Positions 34,690 through 44,100 of a stretch of 64,000 nucleotides of DNA are shown here, one piece after another (position 1 is the first letter of the stretch; every line of letters begins with the position of its first letter). Under the pieces are notes generated by a model, which saw only the letters and a list, made by a program, of their open reading frames with translations, was not told the origin of the DNA and did not search any database. The DNA is taken from contig NZ_BMYY01000002.1 in NCBI RefSeq assembly GCF_014652515.1, positions 451,450 to 515,449 on the forward strand, in the 5' to 3' direction. Both the position numbers and the translations under genes were made by a program. This stretch comes from Bacterioplanes sanyensis. Its GTDB lineage: Bacteria > Pseudomonadota > Gammaproteobacteria > Pseudomonadales > Oceanobacteraceae.

Positions 34690-35424
34690 TCAGTCCTCCA
34701 GCGACTCTTTTTCCATCTCGATCATGCGCCGCTCTTCCCATTGCAGTTCGGTGATCAGGCGGTCGATGTAGCGCTGCGCGGTGGCAGACAGCATGGTAAA
34801 GGCAAAGCCGCAGTGGGTATCGCCTTGGTCGTTAACGACGATATGGCGTGCTTCTAGGCTGCAGTCCATGGTGTGCTCGCGATTAAAGCGGACGCGTACA
34901 ATGGGGAAGTCGCGTTGGTCGTCGAGGCGTTTTTTAACATTGCCCCGAAAGTGAGCCTTAAAACCACTGGACGATAGGTCAACCATGCGGCCTAGCAAGT
35001 CGCCTTCTTCGTCATTCATGCGCACTTTGACCAGAATTTCGTGGGCCGGTGGAACTTGCACGCGATAGGCAGTGCGGCGCTGCAGGTAAAGTACTTGCTC
35101 GGGCAGTTCGACGCGGTAGCGCTCTTTCGTGGGCTGATATTTTAAGCGGCCGGTGATGCGAAATTCGATACGAATGCCACGGGCGTCACACTCAACACTA
35201 AAGCGCTTGCCGCTGCGGATGGCGTCATTACCGTCACGTGGCACCACTTGGTCAAGAAAAAAAGAGCGGCTTTTGAAGTCTGTTTCAGTGATGGCGGAGT
35301 GGTAGTCAGTGCTATCGCCATCAATGCGCACTGTAACGGGCGTTTCCATCAGTACGATTTTGCGTAGCGCGCCATAGACATCTTCCGCTTCTGTCAGTGT
35401 GTATTCCTGATGATCGTCAGTCAT
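34690..35424 (-). CDS. ycgR: YcgR/FlgZ-type PilZ flagellar brake protein
   Basis: Cyclic-di-GMP receptor that slows the flagellar motor. A 244-aa protein with an N-terminal YcgR domain and a C-terminal PilZ domain starting YLQRRTAYRVQVP (RxxxR), followed by DLSSSGFKAHF (DxSxxG). Both c-di-GMP binding motifs are intact. It lies downstream of flgN and flgM on the same strand, as flgZ does in pseudomonads. Confidence 0.9.
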   Translation of the reverse strand: MTDDHQEYTLTEAEDVYGALRKIVLMETPVTVRIDGDSTDYHSAITETDFKSRSFFLDQVVPRDGNDAIRSGKRFSVECDARGIRIEFRITGRLKYQPTKERYRVELPEQVLYLQRRTAYRVQVPPAHEILVKVRMNDEEGDLLGRMVDLSSSGFKAHFRGNVKKRLDDQRDFPIVRVRFNREHTMDCSLEARHIVVNDQGDTHCGFAFTMLSATAQRYIDRLITELQWEERRMIEMEKESLED

Positions 35425-35439
35425 GATGCTGAACCTGGG

Positions 35440-35910
35440 TCAGGCTTGTACATACCCCTGGCCCTTGTTTACCCCTTTGGCTTGTCCCTGTTCATTATAC
35501 AAGTGTGGATCATTATTACTGCCACGCAAAATCTGCAGGCGCTGTTGGGTGCGGTGGCGGGCGACAAGCACCAGTTCGGTCAGTTGGGCGGATAATTGCC
35601 GGTTGTCGTCGTAAGCGCTGGCAAGTTGTTGCCACAGCTTGAGTATTTGGTCTTGGTTGGCGATGTCGGGATGTTCTAGGCAAGCGGGCGAGTGGGGAAG
35701 TTGTTGCGAGGTCATCCACTCGAGTCGCTCATTTGCTGTTTGCTGTATTTGTGCCAGTAAGGTTTGCTTGGGGGCTTGGAGAGGCTGCAGCTGTTCGGGT
35801 TGAAGTTGGCGAAGCACGTCAACTTCTTGGTGCAACAGCTGCTGCAGGCGCTGATTCAGCGCCAATTCATCATGCAGGTAACGGGCAAGAGGTTCGGGGT
35901 TCAGAGACAT
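35440..35910 (-). CDS. flgN: FlgN export chaperone
   Basis: Cytoplasmic chaperone for the hook-filament junction proteins FlgK and FlgL. The 156-aa helical protein begins PEPLARYLHDELALNQRLQQ and has LRQLQPEQLQPLQAPKQTLL, typical of FlgN. It is 13 bases downstream of flgM. Confidence 0.85.
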   Translation of the reverse strand: MSLNPEPLARYLHDELALNQRLQQLLHQEVDVLRQLQPEQLQPLQAPKQTLLAQIQQTANERLEWMTSQQLPHSPACLEHPDIANQDQILKLWQQLASAYDDNRQLSAQLTELVLVARHRTQQRLQILRGSNNDPHLYNEQGQAKGVNKGQGYVQA

Positions 35911-35923
35911 GAGTAAGTCCTGA

Positions 35924-36235
35924 TCAGTTTAAACGCTCCTCGAAATCAAGCATTTTTCCTGCCAGCTTCTCATAGTCGATTTTGTATTCGCCGTTACTGA
36001 TGGCATTGCGGATTCGTTCTACCGTGGCGTCGTCCACCTCCGGCATGTCGCGAATTTCCGCTTCTATTTGCTGAATGCTTTTGCTGCTGGCGCTCAGTTT
36101 TACCTGATCGGCATAACTGGCCGCTGCTTGCTCGGTTTTGTTACCACCTGGATTGGCGGGTGGCTGCTCTTTGACCGGCTCAGAGCGGGTGCGGGTTTGA
36201 CCGTCCAGCCCTCCGGTGAATTTGTTGATGTTCAT
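35924..36235 (-). CDS. flgM: FlgM anti-sigma-28 factor
   Basis: Binds and inhibits sigma-28 (FliA) until exported through the finished hook. The 103-aa protein has MNINKFTGGL at the N-terminus, a disordered Pro/Gln-rich middle, and the helical sigma-binding part VKLSASSKSIQQIEAEI and VERIRNAISNGEYKIDYEKL. I start it at ATG 36235 with GGAGA upstream; an earlier in-frame ATG would add 14 residues not typical of FlgM. A sigma-28 promoter lies directly upstream. Confidence 0.92.
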   Translation of the reverse strand: MNINKFTGGLDGQTRTRSEPVKEQPPANPGGNKTEQAAASYADQVKLSASSKSIQQIEAEIRDMPEVDDATVERIRNAISNGEYKIDYEKLAGKMLDFEERLN

Positions 36236-36282
36236 GCTTAAGTCTCCGAACCAATTGCCCATCTTACACTCCTGCATGGTAG

Positions 36283-36309
36283 TTATCGGCTTTGTGTTTT
36301 GGAACTTTA
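36283..36309 (-). promoter_or_regulatory. Sigma-28 (FliA) promoter of flgM-flgN
   Basis: Minus strand: TAAA, 15 bases, GCCGATAA, an exact consensus match. About 50 bp upstream of the flgM start, giving class-3 expression of the anti-sigma factor. Confidence 0.85.
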
Positions 36310-36326
36310 AAATTTTTTTTGCTGAC

Positions 36327-37064
36327 TTACTGCACCTGTACTACCCCGGCTGCTGTCACCGTGGCTTGGATAATGCGTTGTGACTGCAAGTTGCGTACCC
36401 GGATGCGCTCACCTAAATGGCCGCTGGCCATCGCCTCGCCAGGCATTTCAACTTGAATACCAGGGCGAATGACCTGAATTCGCACGCGTTGGCGACGTTC
36501 AACCAAGTTCGGTTGTTCGAGCATGTCTGCAGAGAGTACGGTGCCGGGGCGCAAGCTGCGTTTTACCTGCTTACCTATCACCTTATCTAGGTTGCGATAG
36601 TAGCCTTTGGTCTGTTCGCCTGTGTCCAATCGAGCCAGCCTAACGTCATCGGATGTCAGAATCTGGTCACTGGCGACTGGACGCGCCAATACCACCAAGT
36701 CGGCCATGTGGTGCAGTTGAATGGCCAGATTTTGTGACCAGTAGGGAGAGTCACAGCGCAGTGCAATACCATTGCGTCCTGCTTGCAATGGGCGTCCCGT
36801 GTCGATTTCTAGTGGCAACCGGCAGCGAGGCGGTTGGTAGCCTGTACTCATACCAATAAAGGTAATGCTGGCCTGCTCTTGGATGCCAGTTTGCCGGCGC
36901 CACTGTTGGATCAGGCGCTGCTCTAGCTGCTGGCGCCAAACCGGTTCGGTGGGCGCAGAACTGATGGCAGCTGGTGAACAGGCGACCAACGAAATAAATG
37001 CAATTGTTGTCACCTTTGCGGTGGCTTCGGCTATGCTCTGGTAGTACAAACGCAAGAATCTCAT
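36327..37064 (-). CDS. flgA: FlgA, P-ring assembly chaperone
   Basis: Periplasmic chaperone for FlgI ring assembly. The 245-aa protein has a hydrophobic N-terminus (about 15-35), then the C-terminal SAF domain: VVLARPVASDQILTSDDVRL, IGKQVKRSLRPGTVLSADML and a final AGVVQVQ. A Cys in LVACSPA could be a lipoprotein site but is more likely part of a signal peptide. Divergent from cheV. Confidence 0.9.
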   Translation of the reverse strand: MRFLRLYYQSIAEATAKVTTIAFISLVACSPAAISSAPTEPVWRQQLEQRLIQQWRRQTGIQEQASITFIGMSTGYQPPRCRLPLEIDTGRPLQAGRNGIALRCDSPYWSQNLAIQLHHMADLVVLARPVASDQILTSDDVRLARLDTGEQTKGYYRNLDKVIGKQVKRSLRPGTVLSADMLEQPNLVERRQRVRIQVIRPGIQVEMPGEAMASGHLGERIRVRNLQSQRIIQATVTAAGVVQVQ

Positions 37065-37146
37065 GTATTCGGCGGTTTTTTGTCACTTGAATGTGCCCGG
37101 CATAGAAAGCAGCAAAGGTCATGCCGGTTTACCACAGGAGCAAGTT

Positions 37147-38067
37147 ATGGCTGGTGTACTGGACACCGTTAACCAGCGAACTCAGTTGGTCGGTGAAAAC
37201 CGACTGGAGCTATTACTGTTCAGGGTGAATGGCCCTCAGGTATATGGCATTAATGTGTTTAAGGTACGCGAAGTGCTGCAGTGCCCCAAACTGACCATGT
37301 TGCCTGGTAGTCATCCGGTGATTCGTGGTGTGGCGCACCTGCGTTCAGGAACGACCACCATCATGGATATGAGCATGGCCACGGGCAATGCTCCCCTGCA
37401 GAACCTTGAAAGTGCGTTCACTATCATTACTGAGTACAATGGCCAAACCCAAGGTTTTTTGGTGGCGGGTGTTGATCGCATCATTAATATGAACTGGGAA
37501 AATATTCATCCACCGCCAGAGGGCACGGGGCGAGACCATTACCTCACTGCCGTGACGGAGGTTGACAACCATCTGGTTGAAATCATTGATGTGGAGAAAA
37601 TTCTGGCCGAAGTTTCTCCGATCAACGAAGAAATCAGTGAGGGTGTGGTCAGCGAAGACATGCAAGCGGCTGCGCGGCAGAAAAAAGTCTTGATCGTCGA
37701 TGATTCCAAGATCGCGCGTAAACAGATTACTCGCTGTCTGGAGCACATCGGTGTTGAGGTGGTGGCGCTCAATGATGGTAAGCAGTGTTGGGAGCATATG
37801 TTGAGCATTGTCGATAATGACGAGCGTCTGCAAGATCATTATCTGATGTTGATTTCTGACATCGAGATGCCAGAGATGGACGGCTACACACTGACCACGC
37901 GAGTGCGCTCGGACTCACGCATGACCGACTTTTTTGTCGTGTTGCACTCATCGCTGAGCGGTGTCTTTAACAAGGCTATGGTAGAAAAAGTCGGAGCCGA
38001 CGATTTTATTGCCAAGTTCGACCCAGATATCTTGGCCGAGCGGGTCGTCAAACAACTAGAGAGCTGA
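37147..38067 (+). CDS. cheV: CheV chemotaxis coupling protein
   Basis: Couples chemoreceptors to CheA and is tuned by phosphorylation. An N-terminal CheW domain (LLLFRVNGPQVYGINVFKVR, VIRGVAHLRSGTTTIMDMS) is followed by a receiver domain with VLIVDDSKIARKQI (acidic pair), the phosphorylated Asp in LMLISDIEMPEMDGYTL, and HSSLSG. I start at ATG 37147 behind CAGGAG; the frame opens 28 codons upstream without a site. Confidence 0.93.
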   Translation: MAGVLDTVNQRTQLVGENRLELLLFRVNGPQVYGINVFKVREVLQCPKLTMLPGSHPVIRGVAHLRSGTTTIMDMSMATGNAPLQNLESAFTIITEYNGQTQGFLVAGVDRIINMNWENIHPPPEGTGRDHYLTAVTEVDNHLVEIIDVEKILAEVSPINEEISEGVVSEDMQAAARQKKVLIVDDSKIARKQITRCLEHIGVEVVALNDGKQCWEHMLSIVDNDERLQDHYLMLISDIEMPEMDGYTLTTRVRSDSRMTDFFVVLHSSLSGVFNKAMVEKVGADDFIAKFDPDILAERVVKQLES

Positions 38068-38083
38068 TAGGTACTGACAGCGA

Positions 38084-38905
38084 ATGACTTTAACGATTAC
38101 GCCGGATGAGTATAAGCGCTTCCGGCAAATGCTGGAGAGCAGCAGCGGGATTATGCTAGGCGATGGCAAGGAATACTTGGTGACCAGTCGTCTGCGTCGC
38201 TTAGTGGAGCGAGAATCGCTAAAGAGTATTTCTGAGTTGCTGGATGCTTGTGCTCGTAAACGCGCATTGCAGGAGTCGGTCATCGATGCCATGACCACCA
38301 ACGAAACGCTGTGGTTCCGCGATGATCATCCTTACCGCATTTTTCGCGAAAAGCTGCTCCCTGAGCTGTCGCAGAGTCGTCGGCCCATCAAAATTTGGTC
38401 GTCGGCTTGCTCGACCGGCCAAGAGCCTTATTCGCTCAGTATCGAAATTGAAGAGTACAAAAAGCGTAACCCTGGCAAGCTTATGTCGGGTGAGCGCATC
38501 TTGGCAACGGACATTTCACCGTCGGCCTTAGCCGATGCCCGTCGTGGCCAGTATCAGCAGTTGGCCATTCGCCGGGGTATGAGTGAGCAGTATCTGAAGA
38601 CCTATTTTAAACCAGCGGAAAACGATAGCTGGCAGATTAATGAGCAAGTAAAAAGCCGAGTCGAGTTCAGATTGCAAAACCTGCAGCAAAGCTTTGCGTT
38701 GCTGGGCAAGTTCGACATTATCTACTGTCGCAATGTGTTGATCTATTTCTCGCCCGACTTAAAAACCGACATCTTACGTCGTATGCGTGGCTGCCTAAAT
38801 CCGGGAGGCTATTTGATGCTGGGTGCATCCGAGGCAATGAATAACCTCAGCGATTGCTACGAGATGGTTCAGTGTCATCCTGGCATTGTTTACCGCGCCA
38901 AGTAA
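38084..38905 (+). CDS. cheR: CheR chemoreceptor methyltransferase
   Basis: S-adenosylmethionine-dependent methylation of chemoreceptor glutamates. 273 aa, with an N-terminal helical domain (EYKRFRQMLESSSGIMLGD), and catalytic domain motifs TTNETLWFRDD, IWSSACSTGQEPYSLSIEI, ILATDISPSAL, FDIIYCRNVLIYF and NPGGYLMLGASEA. Sixteen bases after cheV; the pair precedes the rod genes, as in Pseudomonas. Confidence 0.95.
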   Translation: MTLTITPDEYKRFRQMLESSSGIMLGDGKEYLVTSRLRRLVERESLKSISELLDACARKRALQESVIDAMTTNETLWFRDDHPYRIFREKLLPELSQSRRPIKIWSSACSTGQEPYSLSIEIEEYKKRNPGKLMSGERILATDISPSALADARRGQYQQLAIRRGMSEQYLKTYFKPAENDSWQINEQVKSRVEFRLQNLQQSFALLGKFDIIYCRNVLIYFSPDLKTDILRRMRGCLNPGGYLMLGASEAMNNLSDCYEMVQCHPGIVYRAK

Positions 38906-39496
38906 GTTGCCCATTGTGGTCGTCAGTGGCTGGCGGCCTTTATTCCCCTTAATCTCGCCTCGGTGATATGGCTACGCCACTGCCATGATCAAACCGTATC
39001 TCCCTAAGGAACACTAATTTAAGCAGCTTTGGTACAGCTCAGCGTGAGTGCCGTCGGCCTTAGAGTAGCCCTCGCTTTGCTCTGACGCTTGCCAATGTGC
39101 GAATGCCGGCCCACCCATCGAGAAATGGGAATACAGAGTCCAGGCCAGCCCGAATGCCCCGTCGGGCGAGGCCTTAAACGCACATCTGCTCTAGGAAAGG
39201 GAGCCACCTTGTCCGTCGAGAGAAAACACACCAGCTGCACATTTCAGATCTCGTTGAGCGTGCAAAGACTTTTTCAACCGGCTGCTAGGAAAAGCTTTGC
39301 CGCTCAAGCGCTATTGCCGCCCCGTTTGCCGCTTGGTGGCAGATGTTGGCCTCTTTTTCTGGGCTGCGAGGCGCATGGTTGCGCGGTTGCCTGTTTTTTT
39401 GAGTTGTTTTTAGCGACTGGTATGGCCCTTGCAGATGTGTTGTCAAACGCGGCTGATAAGTTTAGGTCGCAGAGCAGATTGAACGGGGGCCAGAGT
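38906..39496. promoter_or_regulatory. Long region upstream of flgB
   Basis: About 590 bp with no supported gene. A long frame extends upstream from flgB but includes the sigma-54 promoter and has no codon-like composition. GCCCGA-ATGCCCCG-TCGGGC near 39150 can form a hairpin. Binding sites for an activator such as FleQ are expected but not identifiable by eye. Confidence 0.5.
39418..39433 (+). promoter_or_regulatory. Sigma-54 promoter of the flgB operon
   Basis: TGGTATGGCCCTTGCA: GG and GC have the exact sigma-54 spacing. It is 64 bp upstream of the flgB start. The -24 element departs from TGGCAC, but -12 is perfect. Confidence 0.6.
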
Positions 39497-39895
39497 ATGG
39501 GCGCGATTAACTTCTCTAACGGTTTAGGTATTCATGCCAAGGCATTGCAGTTGCGGGCGGCACGCGCAGAGGTGTTGGCCAATAACCTAGCGAATGCAGA
39601 TACACCGGGATTTAAAGCGCGTGATATCAACTTTCGCGCCATTTTGGCTGAGGAGCAGCAACAGCAGTCGACATTGTCGATACAGCAAACCCGCGAGGGT
39701 CACTTGGAAGGCTCACGTCGCCAGCATGACGATTTGCTCTATCGCATCCCAAACCAGCCAGCCGTTGATGGCAACACGGTAGAAACTCAAATCGAGCAGG
39801 CCATTTATTCCCGTAATGCCATGAGTTATGAGGCCAGTTTTGAGTTTTTAAACAGTAAGTTCAAAGGCATGCGCAATGCCTGGCGAGGAGAATAA
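39497..39895 (+). CDS. flgB: FlgB, proximal rod protein
   Basis: Rod component of the flagellar basal body. 132 aa, with LRAARAEVLANNLANADTPG and a C-terminal NAMSYEASFEFLNSKF, typical of rod proteins. ATG 39497 is the start that gives the usual length; earlier in-frame codons overlap the promoter. Three bases before flgC. Confidence 0.93.
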   Translation: MGAINFSNGLGIHAKALQLRAARAEVLANNLANADTPGFKARDINFRAILAEEQQQQSTLSIQQTREGHLEGSRRQHDDLLYRIPNQPAVDGNTVETQIEQAIYSRNAMSYEASFEFLNSKFKGMRNAWRGE

Positions 39896-39897
39896 TC

Positions 39898-40344
39898 ATG
39901 TCGTTAAGTAATGTTTTCGATATCGCTGGCTCTGGTATGAATGCCCAGTCGATTCGCTTGAATACCACCGCCAGTAACATTGCCAATGCAGAGAGCGCCT
40001 CCAGCTCAGTAGAAGAAACCTACCGCGCTCGCAAACCTTGGTTTGCCGTGATGCAACGGGAGTTTACCTCGGTCAATGAACGCGGTCAGTTTCAAAAGAT
40101 TCAGGGGCAAACCGGTTTGGGCGTAGATGTGTTAGGCATCGTCGAAAAAGACTCACCGCTGAAGCCTAAGTTTCAACCCGATCACCCAATGGCGAATGAA
40201 GACGGTTACGTTTATTACCCCAACGTCAACGTGGTGGAAGAAATGACCGATATGATGTCGTCCTCACGCAGCTATCAAATGAATGTCGAAATGATGAAAA
40301 CGGCCAAACAAATGCTGCAGCGTACCTTAACACTGGGCCAGTAG
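39898..40344 (+). CDS. flgC: FlgC, proximal rod protein
   Basis: Rod component. 148 aa with GSGMNAQSIRLNTTASNIAN at the N-terminus, DHPMANEDGYVYYPNVNVVE in the middle and YQMNVEMMKTAKQML at the C-terminus, all diagnostic for FlgC. Confidence 0.95.
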   Translation: MSLSNVFDIAGSGMNAQSIRLNTTASNIANAESASSSVEETYRARKPWFAVMQREFTSVNERGQFQKIQGQTGLGVDVLGIVEKDSPLKPKFQPDHPMANEDGYVYYPNVNVVEEMTDMMSSSRSYQMNVEMMKTAKQMLQRTLTLGQ

Positions 40345-40354
40345 GGAGGTCGTC

Positions 40355-41149
40355 ATGTCCATTAATGATGTTGGCAGTGTCAACCAAGTATTGGATCAGT
40401 ATCGCACTGATAGTAAGAATAAAGACGAGCCGAAAAAAAATGAGCTGGGTAAAAATGCTTTTCTTGAGCTGATGGTGGCTCAGCTCAACAACCAGAACCC
40501 ACTGGAGCCGACAGATAACCAGGCATTTGTGGCACAGCTCGCGCAGTTTTCCAGTGTTGAGGGCATTGATAACCTAAACAGCACTGCCGAAAGCATGATG
40601 AGCCAGCTCAATTCTACTTCGGCACTGCAGGCATCCAGCTTGGTTGGGCAGGCGGTCATTGTGGATGGTAACGAAACCGGTTTACTGATGAATGGTGGCA
40701 TTGTCAGTGGTTACAGTGAATTATCAGCCTCAGCCGCCAATATGCGTTTACAAATTAAGAGTAAATCGGGAGAGCTGCTGGAGCAGATTCCGCTGGGCAA
40801 CCATGGCGCTGGGCCAATGTCGATTCGCTGGGATGGCTACAACCTGATGATGGACGGCGAAGTGCAAGATATCGATCACAGTCAGTTGAATCGTCAGGTA
40901 TTCCAGAAAGACGAAGACGGCGAGTTGGTGCTGGATGATAACGGCAATCCAATTCCAGTCGCTTACCCACCGGGTGAATATAAGTTTGAAATTACCGCAT
41001 CGATTGGCGGTAAAACAGAGCAAGTCAATATGCAGATGAGCTCTCGGGTTGATAGCGTCACCATGTCGCCAAGTGGCCAGGTAACGCTCAATCTGACCGG
41101 TGGCCAGCGCGCCACCATGGACGAAGTTAAACAAATTCTTGACGCATAA
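40355..41149 (+). CDS. flgD: FlgD, hook cap
   Basis: Cap that directs hook assembly. 264 aa: LGKNAFLELMVAQLNNQNPL and NQAFVAQLAQFSSVEGI in the N-terminal export region, SLVGQAVIV, then an Ig-like domain with WDGYNLMMDGE and YPPGEYKFEITA. Confidence 0.95.
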   Translation: MSINDVGSVNQVLDQYRTDSKNKDEPKKNELGKNAFLELMVAQLNNQNPLEPTDNQAFVAQLAQFSSVEGIDNLNSTAESMMSQLNSTSALQASSLVGQAVIVDGNETGLLMNGGIVSGYSELSASAANMRLQIKSKSGELLEQIPLGNHGAGPMSIRWDGYNLMMDGEVQDIDHSQLNRQVFQKDEDGELVLDDNGNPIPVAYPPGEYKFEITASIGGKTEQVNMQMSSRVDSVTMSPSGQVTLNLTGGQRATMDEVKQILDA

Positions 41150-41169
41150 GCGGCAGCGGAGAGATCACT

Positions 41170-44100
41170 ATGGCATTTAATATTGGTTTAAGTGGAATTC
41201 GGGCTGCCTCAACGGACCTTGAGGTAACAGGTAATAACGTGGCTAATGCCAGCACGGTCGGCTTCAAGGAATCGCGCGCCGAATTTGCAGATGTTTATAC
41301 CACCACTTTGCTGGGCACGGGTTCAAAGCCGGTAGGCAGCGGTGTGCTGGTTGATAATGTGCGCCAGGAATTTAGTCAAGGTAATATCAGCGGCACTGAA
41401 AATGCCTTAGATATGGCCATTGATGGCAATGGTTTTTTTGTACTGGATGACAAAGGCTCGGTCTCTTACACCCGCTCTGGTATTTTTTCATTGGATAAAG
41501 ACGGTTGGGTAACAGCCAACAATGGCTCACGCCTGCAAGGTTATGCTGCCAATGAAAATGGTGTGGTGAATGGCGTTTTGGACGATATACGTATTCGTGT
41601 TGCTAACCAAGCACCGCGATTAACATCGTTAGTGTCGGCGGTGTTTAACCTCAATGCTTCTTCACCTATTTTACAGGAGCAAGGCTCGCAACTGACCACT
41701 AACGGCTTGGCTATCGGAGCACCCGATGCCGGTATTATTGAAGATACGCGCACAGTTTTGGATACCTCCGGTCAGCCGGTAACGGCAGGCACTCGCACTA
41801 CGTTAACGCATACAGTCGACTTAACCACAGTGGCGGACGTAACCACACCGGCCGACCCTGGCGCTTTTGGTGTAACTATCGATCCGCTGGATGGCTCTGG
41901 TCCGCAAGTGATTAATATCCCTGGTGGTACGGTAACAGTAGGGGCCAACCCAACGGAGCATTTGCAAAATATTTTAAATGCTTTGCAAGCGGAAATAGAT
42001 GCCGTCTTTGGTAACAATGAATTTAATGTCACCACCAATCAGTCGCCTTTGGCTAACCCGTTGGTGAGTCCGACCAATCTGATCATTGAGCGGACCGGCT
42101 ATGATGCCACCACAGGCTTGGGTATGTCGGTCACCACGCCGACCGGTAGCTGGAATACTTTGTTTGGTGATCCAACGGCCGCCGCTCTGGTGGCGGGTAC
42201 CGCTGGGCAAAAACTATTTACAGGTTCCAGCCCCTTAACGGCAGATTTTCGCAGCATACCCGGCACCTCGACGACAACGCGCACCACGGCCACACCGCCA
42301 CTCACCATTACCGATTTTGAAGCGGGTGACCATGCTCAGGTTGCATCGACAGTGACTGCTGGTACCACGGTCATTGGCGACTTTTCCGCCGGTGGCGGCA
42401 ATACCATTGTCTTTGATATGGAAGTCACGGACTTGGCCGGCACTACGACCAGCCAGACCATTACCTTAGACGACACAACGCTGGCCGGTGCCGCTGACAT
42501 TAACAATGTCACGATGGAAGAAATTCGGGCGCAGATAAACACCCAAATTGGCGCTGGTGCGTTAAATGGTTTGGTGTCTGTCAGTGCAGGCCACCCAATG
42601 ACCTTTACTGCCAGTACTGCGGATAATGGCGATAGCTTGGTGCTGGTACCGGGGCCAAGTACTAACTTTGATTTATCCACCATCGGCTTTGCGCCAGCCA
42701 ATCGCAGCGATACTGGTGATGCCGATGTGTTGCCCAATAACACGTTTCGTATTCAGGTCTTGGGCGCCACCACACCACCCGATAATTCCAATGCCTACAA
42801 CATTACCATTGCACCTGGTAATTATGCCTCGCTGAATGATTTAGCGGCGGCCATTCAAGCGCAAATTGATGTCAATACTGGGGCCAACGGCATTGCAGGA
42901 CGAGTCAGTGTGCAGGCCGTCGGTGGCCAGTTGGTATTTACCAATACCGATGTGGGCTCGGAATACAGTATTTCATTAAGTGCCAATCCAACCTTGCCAG
43001 GTACACAAGGGCAGGATTCGTTAGAAGCATTGCAGTTGGATAACCCTGCCGTATTTCTGGGTACCGATGAAATAGATCGCTCCAACTCCTTCCGTATATC
43101 TCTAACGGTGCCGGCGCCTGACGAAGAGGGGCGTAGTGGTACCACAGTGATTTCTTTGGACGAGGAATATCGTTCGGTTCAACAGTTAGCGGCGAGCATT
43201 AACCGTCAATTAAACAGCGTCGATTCTGAAGCTTATATTGGTGTGCAAGCCCAAGCCGTTGAAGTGGAGCCAAGGGTCGTACCGCCAGAGTTTAAACTGC
43301 AATTTGTGGCCACGGAGGCAGGTGAGGCATCGGTGATTACCTTGTCGGACTTTGTCGCTAACGGCGAAGATATCAGCATTGATCAGCTCTATGGTGTGCT
43401 GCAAGTGGATGAAGATGACGAATCGTTGCTCACCACCGGCATTGAAGGGGTGACCAATGAATACCCAGAGCAGAGCGTAACATTGACCGACCCAGACGGA
43501 AATGAAACCGAAGTGGTGATCCCTGCGCGCAGTGAAGCCAATGAAATTGCGTCGCTGTTTAATCAGCAGCCAGGCGTAACGGCATCGGCCGAAACGCAAA
43601 TGACGATTCCGCGCAATAGTTTTAATAGCCCGACTGGGCAAATTCGCCTCAGCGTTAACGGTCAGCAATTAACGTCGGCATCGCTGGAAGATATGGCCGA
43701 AGAAATCAACTCGTTTCGCAGTACTACGTTGCCAGGCTTTAGCGCCAGCGTGAATGAGTTGGGCGATTTAATTATCGACAACCAGATTGGTCGTGATATT
43801 AAAATTGAGATGAGCAGCCCAGTCGATACCGACTCTCTGGTGGTCAGAGGCGCACCGGACACTGGCCCCGTGGTGCTAGGGGGCACAGCCACAGCTGATC
43901 GCGCCGCTGCTGTGGGTGGGCAGGTGAGTTTTATTCTCAATGAAGATTACACCCTGAGCCGTCCAGAGCCGGCTGTGTCGGGTATTTTTGGTGCGCTGAA
44001 TGAAGATGAGTTTACCCCCTATGTACTGAACTCTTTTGACCCAACGGACCAAGACACCTATAACTTTGCGACCTCGACTACCATTTACGATAGCTTGGGT

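Noticed and set aside
39089-39496. 136-codon N-terminal extension of FlgB
   Set aside because: It contains the sigma-54 promoter, has no FlgB-like sequence and would double the normal length.
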